Shown here: piece after piece, positions 28,897 through 36,475 of the stretch
Numbering within the stretch: the stretch's first letter is position 1
Layout: every line of letters begins with the position of its first letter
Assembly: GCF_003664035.1 (NCBI RefSeq)
Contig: NZ_RCCK01000011.1
Coordinates: forward strand, 682,001 to 746,000
Reading direction: 5' to 3'
Length of the DNA: 64,000 nucleotides
Origin: Pedobacter alluvionis
Lineage (GTDB): Bacteria; Bacteroidota; Bacteroidia; Sphingobacteriales; Sphingobacteriaceae
Made by a program: the position numbers and the translations under genes
The notes under the pieces: model-generated
What the model saw: the letters and a program-made list of their open reading frames with translations, nothing else
Told to the model about the DNA's origin: nothing
Database searches by the model: none

Positions 28897-29043
28897 TTAA
28901 AGTCCGAATATCCAAGTACCATTAGTTACTATAGTTTGACTTTGATCACCAGTTGGGTGGGTTGTAAAATTATTTTGATCTTTAGTGTTTTTATAAACAA
29001 AAATAGTTTTTTTAGTAAGTTTAGTCGTGTGTTGAGCTTTCAT
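28897..29043 (-). CDS. Candidate Thr-rich, Cys-free RiPP precursor or signal peptide
   Basis: A 48-codon ORF from ATG (29043) to TAA (28897), located between and antisense to the regulator and kinase genes. The N-terminal part is basic and leader-like (KLTKKTIFVYKN, residues 8-19) and resembles the K-L-x-K-x-T-I pattern I recall from Bacteroidota lanthipeptide leaders. The C-terminal part (about 26-48) is rich in Thr, Ser, Gly and Asn (FTTHPTGDQSQTIVTNGT), with 11 Thr and 1 Ser in the whole peptide, no Cys, and the end WIFGL. A Cys-free core could be dehydrated by LanB but could not form lanthionine rings by itself. It shares a divergent control region with the kinase gene. No Shine-Dalgarno is visible. 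This is a prediction from composition and context. Confidence 0.5.
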   Translation of the reverse strand: MKAQHTTKLTKKTIFVYKNTKDQNNFTTHPTGDQSQTIVTNGTWIFGL

Positions 29044-29127
29044 GATATAATATTTATGTGTGATTATTTATTGTTCTTATTAATTTCTGTAAAGGTGCAA
29101 CTCAAATCACAACGCAACTAGTTTTTT

Positions 29128-29160
29128 ACACAAAACCCCATTTTTAGGAGGCCAAAACCC
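29128..29160. promoter_or_regulatory. Two half-sites at 22-bp period in the kinase/peptide intergenic region
   Basis: TTACACAAAACCCC (AAAACC at 29132-29137) and CCAAAACCC (AAAACC at 29154-29159) are 22 bp apart. They match the sites before the LytTR gene, including the TTACAC prefix and a TTTTTAG block between the half-sites. The last site is 27 bp before the kinase ATG, and the first is 88 bp before the peptide ATG on the other strand. Confidence 0.5.
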
Positions 29161-29186
29161 TAATTCAGTAGATAAAAAGCAATAAA

Positions 29187-30302
29187 ATGATCTTTTTCAA
29201 CCTCAAAAAATTCCTTCAATATTATAAACTTCATCTCTTTATTTGGGGTATTTATATCATTTATGAGGTATTTATACTTGGTTTAGTATCGAAGTCTTTC
29301 AGGCCAACGGGTGCTTACATCATAATCTATGTCAGCAATATCACAGTATTTTACGCTCATGCTTTTTTTCTTAACAAACTTTTAAGTAATAAAAATTTAA
29401 AGTTAAAACCGATAAAGATTTCGTTACTTATCATCCTGACTATCTGTGGCTATACTTTATTTAACTACTATTCCGGATTAGCATTTATCAAATTAGGTTT
29501 TATCAGGATAAGCGGGCCAATTTCATTTACCCGCGAATTTATTCTTACCTGTACTTATCGTTCTTTATACTATATCGGCTTCGCAACAGGTTATGTTTAT
29601 CTTATTAAATCATTTCGGGATCAGAAGAAAGTAGAAGCACTGGAACGGCAGAACCTGGTTACCCAAATAGAAAAACAGGCTTTAGAGAACGATCTGGTTC
29701 AATCGCAAAACAATTATCTGCGTAGTCAAATCAATCCTCACTTTTTATTTAACACGTTAAACTTTATCTATAACGATGCCCGCAAAAAGGCACCCATGGC
29801 AGCAGATGCCATTATGAATCTGTCCGAAATGATGCGTTATGCCTTAAAACGCCCTGAAGCATCAGAGATGGTTCCACTGAGTGAAGAAATTGAACAGATT
29901 GAACACCTGATCAATCTCCATAAGCTGCGAACGGCTAATACCATCAATCTGGAACTTGAAATAACGGGCGATATGTTTGGTTTAAGATTTCCACCGCTTA
30001 TCTTATTAACTTTGGTCGAAAATATATTTAAGCACGGAAATATTTCACACTCTACCCAACAGGCGATCATTAAAATCACTTACGAAAGAGACAAGCTGAA
30101 TATCAGCACCATAAACATGATTAATGACAATAAAGGCAAACAGACAGAAAGCCATCATGTAGGGATTGACAATATTGGCAAGCGCCTGAGCAGTTTTTAT
30201 GGTAATGATTATATATTCAGGTATTATAAAGATCCACTTAACCGCTTCATCACAGAAATAGATGTAACTGTGGTTAATCCGTTAGCCAGGTTAAACCGCT
30301 AA
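29187..30302 (+). CDS. LytS-type sensor histidine kinase
   Basis: A 371-residue membrane kinase of the His_kinase (PF06580) class. About four transmembrane helices lie in residues 14-145. A coiled linker follows, then the phospho-acceptor box QINPHFLFNTLNFIYND (His185) and a GHKL-type ATPase end (PPLILLTLVENIFKHG, GIDNIGKRLSSFYG). There is no periplasmic sensor domain, so it senses at or in the membrane. Its partner is the LytTR regulator. It ends convergently with the LanB gene, the stop codons overlapping by 4 bp. Confidence 0.93.
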   Translation: MIFFNLKKFLQYYKLHLFIWGIYIIYEVFILGLVSKSFRPTGAYIIIYVSNITVFYAHAFFLNKLLSNKNLKLKPIKISLLIILTICGYTLFNYYSGLAFIKLGFIRISGPISFTREFILTCTYRSLYYIGFATGYVYLIKSFRDQKKVEALERQNLVTQIEKQALENDLVQSQNNYLRSQINPHFLFNTLNFIYNDARKKAPMAADAIMNLSEMMRYALKRPEASEMVPLSEEIEQIEHLINLHKLRTANTINLELEITGDMFGLRFPPLILLTLVENIFKHGNISHSTQQAIIKITYERDKLNISTINMINDNKGKQTESHHVGIDNIGKRLSSFYGNDYIFRYYKDPLNRFITEIDVTVVNPLARLNR

Positions 30303-33097
30303 ATTTTCGTCGCATTCAGGCGCTGAATATCTTTTAGTAAAAAATAGTATATAACCATTTCATGCGTTCGCTGATCTTTGTTAAAGAGCCTATTTACGTG
30401 CATGTGTATTAAATCGGTTAATAACTTTAACACATTTTCAGGCGCACCTTGTGTAAGAATCCTGATAAAAGAATCTGAAAACAGGCTAAAGCCCTGCTCC
30501 TGTTCTACTGTTAACGCTGTCCATTCTGTTTTTCGAAACTCCTGATAATGAATATTTAATTGTTTAAAATCGGTTGCATCTAACCGATGCTCTTCATTAA
30601 AGTTATCAGACATAAACCTCACAACCTTATTGATGGCGGCCTTATCTATAAGGTTAGCTCCGATAATTTTTGCGACCAAAAGGCTGCACAATTTATATTT
30701 GTTGAAATCATCGGTCTGGTTTTCTAAAAGCGATACTACAAATGCACTATCTACAGCGAAGTGCCGTTCAACATCTTCAATCATATTACTGCCGTAACGT
30801 TCCAGCTCACGCTTGTAGGTTTTAATCTGTACATCAGATACCAAACCTGAGTTTAAAAGCGATTCGAGATCATCCATGAGCCTTGATATTAACAGCTGCC
30901 CATCTATTGGATTGTTTAATTGAATTCTAAACCGGATGTGGTTTCCGTTTTCATTGTAACGGATAAAAAACCACGATTTTACCTGATCTGAAGAAGTGGT
31001 CAGGAACGGTGCTATGATTTCGGTCAAAATCTGATCACTACGTTGCTGATGGCAATAAATTTCGAAATAAAGCCATTCTTTACCTGGCAGGAAAAATCGG
31101 GTTACCCCGGCATTTACTGATGTTTCTACCAAACCACGATAAATTTGCTCATCATGACTTATACTCAAAACAAACTGTGCCAGATAGGGCTTAGCCGCTT
31201 CATCAACTACGATGCTATTTTGAGGGATGAGTATTTCTTCAATATAAGTACTGCCTTGTTTTTGTACATATTGTAGAAAAGCATTGATATCATCGTCGTT
31301 TTGCAGGGCAAAGCATAAAGTTTGATCGGACATACCGGCTTTAAAATATTCGCTAACGCCTAAATTGTTTAGGTATGATCTACATTCTGCAATGGGTAGC
31401 AACTTTTGATCGGGCCCTAACAGGACTTCTTTTTTAATTTTCCATTTATTACTACTTAAAACTATATTCTGATATTGTAACCTTGGGTAATAATCCAAAT
31501 CAGGGTAAATGGTATCGAGCGGAAAGGAAAGATTTGTTTGCAAGCCTTGATGTTGCAAATCGCACAATAACCTGAATACAGAAAGATCTGAACGGATGTA
31601 GTTGTAGGCAGAAGCCATTCTTGGCACCAGCCGTTTATTTAACTGCTTATAGCGAAGGATAATCTCTGTACCCCGAACTGAGATTTGTATGTCATTTAAA
31701 GCTAGTGGCGCCGTTGAGGTATCAAAATTTAAGATCGACAATTGATGCCCGTAGATTAACTTCCGGCGGTTTACATTATCTACATTGGCTTCTACCATAT
31801 AGGCCACATCAAAAAACAACACTTCGGGATTTGCCTGCTGTTCTGCGGATGCAATATCTTTAGCATACTGCTCCACCTCCCCGGCTGCCATGGTAAACCT
31901 TCCACTTAGTGCATTTGAGGTTACTCCACCTATCTGTTCTATAAAAATCAAATCATCATGAACAGACATTACCATACTGAATGAATTGGGTAAAGCTGCT
32001 AGTTTTTGATTCGGTGTTAAGACAAGTTTGTTCAGATAAACTGTTTTGCCTTTCTCAAATTTTTGTTCCGTCAGGTAGGATTTTAGTGCCGTTCTAATAT
32101 TTTCCGCCTCTGCTTTTTTGGGCGGCTTATTGTTAAAACGCGTGATAAACCCACTATTTTGGCCCGATTGCTCCAACTCATCGTATCCTACACCCATTTC
32201 AGGATCCAGCGCCAATAAAAGCGGTACTTCCCGATCTTCGAATTTTTTCTTAAACCGAACCTGGAACTGGCTAAGGGCATCACGATCTTTAGCAGGCATT
32301 ATATTATGAAGCATACTGATCAAACCTGGAATGGCCTGAAGCGAACGTTCATTAATACCGCCAGATAAAGCTATGCGTTGCGCGATAAGGTATTTTGGTA
32401 ACTCAGCCGCGTTAGCAAGCCCTAATCGCTCAAAATAATCATCTCCGATAATATTGGGATCGTAGTTGGTAAAAACAAGCTGTAAATCGTGCATATCCTG
32501 CAGCAAACCAAACAGTCCCTCTACTTCAATATCACTTAAATTTAATTGTTTTACCAGATCATCAAACCTGAGTGGCTTTAGGCAAGCCGTTAATATTTGT
32601 ATTACAAAATCGTCCTGATCCAGCTCGGCCAGTTCGAACACGCCATCGGCACAGGCTATATAGCGGATACTATTGGGTGTTGAATAATAACTACTATTAC
32701 TAAATATGAGGCAGTTTTTTTGCAACAAATCTGCCAAAGGCAATTGAATATTATTTTTGTGAGGCCAATCAATCAGTTCCCGTACCTTTAGCGCTTCTTC
32801 AACTACTATTCTGCTTTCGGATGGTTTAATGGCATTATTTAATAAACTAAAACTGGCAAAAGTGCCATAAGGGGTCGCTCTGAATTTCGCACGGTTAAAA
32901 TATTTCCATATGGTAAAATAAACCTTAGGTGGAAGATCTTTGAGTTCGTTTGCCTTTACTTCTTTTATGGTTTCGTAAAAAGCTGCGGAAGATATTGAAA
33001 TGGCCAGTTTTAATTCCTCCCAACAATCTGCCAGTTCGGATTGATATGAAAATTTAGGCGTTCTAAAAATTACGGTTGGTTGGATATTCAGCTTCAT
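30299..33097 (-). CDS. lanB: Class I lantibiotic-type dehydratase (LanB), full length
   Basis: A 932-residue protein. The N-terminal glutamylation part (about 1-640) starts like other Bacteroidota LanB proteins (TVIFRTPKFSYQSE, FRATPYGTFASFSLL). The C-terminal elimination domain of SpaB_C type (about 665-925) contains LYFEIYCHQQRSDQIL, SWFFIRYNENGNHIRFRI and YKRELERYGSNMIEDVERHF. LanB uses glutamyl-tRNA to glutamylate Ser/Thr and then eliminates to form dehydroamino acids. No LanC cyclase, peptide transporter or protease is next to it. The only nearby precursor candidate is the peptide at 28897. It is probably transcribed alone, since 268 bp separate it from the upstream operon. Confidence 0.92.
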   Translation of the reverse strand: MKLNIQPTVIFRTPKFSYQSELADCWEELKLAISISSAAFYETIKEVKANELKDLPPKVYFTIWKYFNRAKFRATPYGTFASFSLLNNAIKPSESRIVVEEALKVRELIDWPHKNNIQLPLADLLQKNCLIFSNSSYYSTPNSIRYIACADGVFELAELDQDDFVIQILTACLKPLRFDDLVKQLNLSDIEVEGLFGLLQDMHDLQLVFTNYDPNIIGDDYFERLGLANAAELPKYLIAQRIALSGGINERSLQAIPGLISMLHNIMPAKDRDALSQFQVRFKKKFEDREVPLLLALDPEMGVGYDELEQSGQNSGFITRFNNKPPKKAEAENIRTALKSYLTEQKFEKGKTVYLNKLVLTPNQKLAALPNSFSMVMSVHDDLIFIEQIGGVTSNALSGRFTMAAGEVEQYAKDIASAEQQANPEVLFFDVAYMVEANVDNVNRRKLIYGHQLSILNFDTSTAPLALNDIQISVRGTEIILRYKQLNKRLVPRMASAYNYIRSDLSVFRLLCDLQHQGLQTNLSFPLDTIYPDLDYYPRLQYQNIVLSSNKWKIKKEVLLGPDQKLLPIAECRSYLNNLGVSEYFKAGMSDQTLCFALQNDDDINAFLQYVQKQGSTYIEEILIPQNSIVVDEAAKPYLAQFVLSISHDEQIYRGLVETSVNAGVTRFFLPGKEWLYFEIYCHQQRSDQILTEIIAPFLTTSSDQVKSWFFIRYNENGNHIRFRIQLNNPIDGQLLISRLMDDLESLLNSGLVSDVQIKTYKRELERYGSNMIEDVERHFAVDSAFVVSLLENQTDDFNKYKLCSLLVAKIIGANLIDKAAINKVVRFMSDNFNEEHRLDATDFKQLNIHYQEFRKTEWTALTVEQEQGFSLFSDSFIRILTQGAPENVLKLLTDLIHMHVNRLFNKDQRTHEMVIYYFLLKDIQRLNATKI

Positions 33098-33312
33098 TGC
33101 ATTTAAATGATGCGTGAAAATTACAAAGATTAATTTAAAAAGTTATCAATTGACTGTTTTCAGTTTACAGCTAATTGCAAATTGCCAACTGAAAACTTTT
33201 ATGCGGTTAGTAGGGATTTACACTCCCTAATTAACCAGGGATCTTTTTCATTTTAGTGGATTGAAAATCCACAGCACCACAGGTCGGGATTACAAATCCC
33301 AACCAGCACAAT
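33098..33312. other. Intergenic stretch with small hairpins upstream of lanB
   Basis: There is no gene here. Short inverted repeats include GTGGATTGAAAATCCAC (near 33257-33273) and GGGATTACAAATCCC (near 33286-33300), plus a TTTTCAGTTTACAGC / AACTGAAAACTTTT pair (33157-33200). The lanB promoter should be here, but I see no confident box and no copy of the 22-bp-spaced sites. Confidence 0.45.
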
Positions 33313-33345
33313 AAAAAAAGCCATCTTCTTTTCAGAAAGATGGCT
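33313..33345 (-). terminator. Terminator of the adhesin/SprF/OmpA operon
   Basis: A 9-bp stem (AGCCATCTT and AAGATGGCT) with a run of T on the minus strand, 21 bp after the stop at 33366. Confidence 0.8.
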
Positions 33346-33365
33346 AGCAAGGATGTTAGTATATC

Positions 33366-35366
33366 TTATTTTTTGGTCACTTTAAATTCTGTTCTTCTGT
33401 TTTTAGCTCTTCCTTCAGGATTATCTTTTTTCTTACGTTTTACAATAATTTCATTTGGCGCAATTGGCATCGATTCTCCATATCCTTTAGAAGTCATTCT
33501 GGCAGCGGCAACTCCTTTACTTTCCAAATAATCTGTACAGGATTTAGCTCTTCTGTTCGATAGGTCTAAGTTGTACTCATCTGTACCAATATTATCAGTA
33601 TGAGAACCTAGTTCGATTTCCATTTCAGGATTATCTTCCATAATCGGGATCAGGAAATCTAATACTTTTTTAGAAGGCTCAGTAAGTTCTGTACTGTTAA
33701 ATTCGTAATAAACATTATCCAGAGTTATCGGGATACCCAATTTGAAAGGGCTTAAGCAATAATCTTTATAAATCAAGGTGTCTGCCTTTGCCAGTTCTTC
33801 GTAAATGTAGTTTTTAGTAATTGAGAAATAATTATCTTTTGCAAAAAGCAATTTGACCGGTCTTTTGGAATCTACTTTAAAACTGTAAATCCCATCGTTA
33901 CCTGTAGTTATTTTCTGCGATCCTTCTGCATTTGTTAAAGTTACATTGGTACCTGCCAAAGGCAATTTAGTTTTACAATCGGTTAAAAGGCCTGCTATAG
34001 AAAGGTATTCTTTTTTCACTTCAAACACCTCCAAACAGCACGATGATTCGCGATCAGAACTAATGTATCCTTTTGTTCCTTTATCATCAGTTGCGGTAAA
34101 GTAAAGATCATCTTTTGATGAGTTGAACGGATAACCGAGATTTTTGGGCTCAGACCAATTTACCAGATCGCCCTCTGACTCAAAAAAATCAAGGCCACCG
34201 AAACCAATACGTCCGTCGGTACTGAACAATAACTTTTTGGTTAATGAATTGTAATACGGTGCACGTTCGTCATCTCCGGTATTAATTGCTGATCCAAAAT
34301 TTACAGCCTGTCCTAATGAACCATCTTCCCGCAAAGTACAATACCAAAGGTCGAATTTACCATAACCACCACTTCTATCAGACGAGAAAAGAAGGAATTT
34401 ACCATCGCTGGTTACAAAAGGTTGTGAAGAATTAAAATCTCTACTGTTTACCTGTAAACCAAGGGGTTGTGGATCTGCCCATTTATCGCCTGTTTTTTTA
34501 GAAGAGTAAATAGCATATTTTTCTTTATCCTTCCAGGCGGTAAAGTACATTGTATTTCCGTCAGGGGTAAAAGTAACCGCAGCAATTTCCATGTTTTTAG
34601 GAAAATTGATATCGACTTTTCTTACTGCTATATCATCCGAAGCTAATTCGCCTTTAGCTGCATAGATATTGTTGATGAATGGATTGGTCTTAGTTGATAC
34701 CTGAATTTCTCCTGCATCTGTTTTAACCATATCTTTTTTATTCCCCACAGCAACCGGACGTGATGAAGTGAAATACAATTCGTTATTGATTTTAACGGGC
34801 GCATAGTTAGATCCTAAACCATTTACATTGCCAGGTACTTTTTTAACCTGTACTATGCGTGGAAAGCGCATTTCTTCGATTGCAAACTTACACGACTCAA
34901 TTTCCTTTTGTGCTTCTTTAGCTAAAGCATCGCCAGGATTTTTCTCGATAAACTGTTGAAAAGCATCAATAGCCAGATTAAATTTTTTATTTGCTCTTAA
35001 ACTTTCGGCATAATAATACAGCGCCTTCCTAAAACGTGTATTCGTAAATGTTATCGCTATAGCATAATATTTTTCAGCCTCATTAAATTCCCTATAGAGT
35101 CTACTGGACTCTGCAAGGTTATAAATCGATCCTTCATAATCTTCTATCACTTTATCATCAGAGGCTACTTTTCTTTCTTTACCATATGGTAAAATGGCCT
35201 GGGTACTATCGCCGGTAATTTTTAAGGCTTTTTTATAAAAAGTAGATGCCGCATAATAATCCTTATTTTCGAAATAAGTATCTGCAACTTTTTTATAATT
35301 TACCACATACTGTGCGTTTGCAAAACCGCCAAATGCCACTAACAAAAAGAGTAATATTTTTTTCAT
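33366..35366 (-). CDS. PorE-like multidomain OmpA-family protein
   Basis: A 666-residue protein with signal peptide (ending ANAQ). TPR-like helices follow (about 20-150: ADTYFENKDYYAASTFYKKAL). A beta-propeller of WD40/PD40-type repeats comes next (about 170-450: FTSSRPV, LLFSSDRSGGYGKFDLWYC, LLFSTDGRIGFGGLDFF), then a carboxypeptidase-regulatory-like beta-sandwich (about 455-535) and a C-terminal OmpA domain (LGSHTDNIGTDEYNLDLSNRRA). This order matches PorE, the peptidoglycan-linked protein of the type IX system. It is the last gene of the adhesin operon, so it may be a dedicated anchor for that adhesin. Unlike classical PorE there is no lipobox Cys. Confidence 0.9.
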   Translation of the reverse strand: MKKILLFLLVAFGGFANAQYVVNYKKVADTYFENKDYYAASTFYKKALKITGDSTQAILPYGKERKVASDDKVIEDYEGSIYNLAESSRLYREFNEAEKYYAIAITFTNTRFRKALYYYAESLRANKKFNLAIDAFQQFIEKNPGDALAKEAQKEIESCKFAIEEMRFPRIVQVKKVPGNVNGLGSNYAPVKINNELYFTSSRPVAVGNKKDMVKTDAGEIQVSTKTNPFINNIYAAKGELASDDIAVRKVDINFPKNMEIAAVTFTPDGNTMYFTAWKDKEKYAIYSSKKTGDKWADPQPLGLQVNSRDFNSSQPFVTSDGKFLLFSSDRSGGYGKFDLWYCTLREDGSLGQAVNFGSAINTGDDERAPYYNSLTKKLLFSTDGRIGFGGLDFFESEGDLVNWSEPKNLGYPFNSSKDDLYFTATDDKGTKGYISSDRESSCCLEVFEVKKEYLSIAGLLTDCKTKLPLAGTNVTLTNAEGSQKITTGNDGIYSFKVDSKRPVKLLFAKDNYFSITKNYIYEELAKADTLIYKDYCLSPFKLGIPITLDNVYYEFNSTELTEPSKKVLDFLIPIMEDNPEMEIELGSHTDNIGTDEYNLDLSNRRAKSCTDYLESKGVAAARMTSKGYGESMPIAPNEIIVKRKKKDNPEGRAKNRRTEFKVTKK

Positions 35367-35436
35367 CTTTCTAAACTTGTTTTCAATGGTGATGAAACTA
35401 TCCTGGTTTTAAAGCATAATAGTTTCATTTGAATAA

Positions 35437-36438
35437 TTATAATCGTGGGCAAAAGAAGTTTGGACCAATGATACCGTTACGGCCAATTAACGAGATGGAA
35501 AGCTCTAAACCACCGTTACTGTTAGAGGCACGGTTAAAAGTAGAGGTATTTACATCGTAACTTAAGCCGAATACCATATTCTTTAATTGTAAGCCAACAA
35601 AGGCAATTGCCGCATCTTTATTACGGTAGTTACCTCCAAATAAAATATTTGCGGATGGATTAACGTTAAGCTGTGCATAAGCACCCAACGAAACTTCGTT
35701 TGTATTACCCTGGTACATAAATAATGCGTTAGGCACAATATCCAACAAATCAGAAGCCTTGATTCTGGCCCCACCATGAACAGTAAAACGAACCGGAATA
35801 CGTGAATTTGAGCCAGAGAAACGATCCATGGGGCGGTTTAAGTGTGCTGCACTTGCGCCTAAGAAAACGTTTACACTTTTGTTCGGGTTACCATCGAAGA
35901 ACATAATACCTGCGTTTATATCGGGAACCAGCGATGATAGAGAAGAAAGCGTTTCGCTATTTATCATACCACCATCATAACCTGAAACTGGATTAAACTG
36001 ATTACCGAACCTGGCCTGAGAGAAATCGAAACTACGGTTAATTATACCCGCCTGTAAGCCAAAGCTCACCATCTGCAAGCCCTCGGCACCAAACCGCAAA
36101 CGGTACGAGCCTGATACCAGGGCAGAGAGGTAGTTAAAATCCAGCTCTCCAGCCCTTTGATTTAAAATGGTTGCACCAAATGCCAGGTTCTTTTTGGGAG
36201 CCATATCGAAAGATGCTCCACCTGTTAAAAAAGAACTGTTTAGCGCACTCCATTGTTGTTTAAAGTTTACAGTTGCACGGTAATCGCCATCTATTACTCC
36301 CGTTAATGCCGGGTTAAGGTATAACGGATTTGCATAGTATTGCGAAAAATGTGGATCGGTTTGCGCAAAGGACTTGGCTGTACACAACAGCAATCCCAGC
36401 ACTACAACATATATTTTTAAAGCCGATAGTATTTTCAT
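35437..36438 (-). CDS. PorP/SprF-family type IX secretion membrane protein
   Basis: A 333-residue outer membrane beta-barrel with signal peptide (ending KSFAQ), followed by TDPHFSQYYANPLYLNPALTG, the hallmark N terminus of the PorP/SprF family. Alternating strands run to the C terminus. SprF proteins are needed for secretion or attachment of the large adhesin encoded just upstream, and here it sits 37 bp after a giant adhesin gene. The PorE-like gene follows 70 bp later. The three-gene order matches SprB-type loci of gliding Bacteroidota. Confidence 0.94.
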   Translation of the reverse strand: MKILSALKIYVVVLGLLLCTAKSFAQTDPHFSQYYANPLYLNPALTGVIDGDYRATVNFKQQWSALNSSFLTGGASFDMAPKKNLAFGATILNQRAGELDFNYLSALVSGSYRLRFGAEGLQMVSFGLQAGIINRSFDFSQARFGNQFNPVSGYDGGMINSETLSSLSSLVPDINAGIMFFDGNPNKSVNVFLGASAAHLNRPMDRFSGSNSRIPVRFTVHGGARIKASDLLDIVPNALFMYQGNTNEVSLGAYAQLNVNPSANILFGGNYRNKDAAIAFVGLQLKNMVFGLSYDVNTSTFNRASNSNGGLELSISLIGRNGIIGPNFFCPRL

Positions 36439-36475
36439 GGTCTTTGGTTTTATCTGTTTATTATTAATCCTCTTC

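Noticed and set aside
28936-29121. 61-residue plus-strand ORF in the gap between regulator and kinase
   Set aside because: It overlaps the better-supported minus-strand peptide gene, is hydrophobic by A/T bias, and runs into the spaced half-site region.
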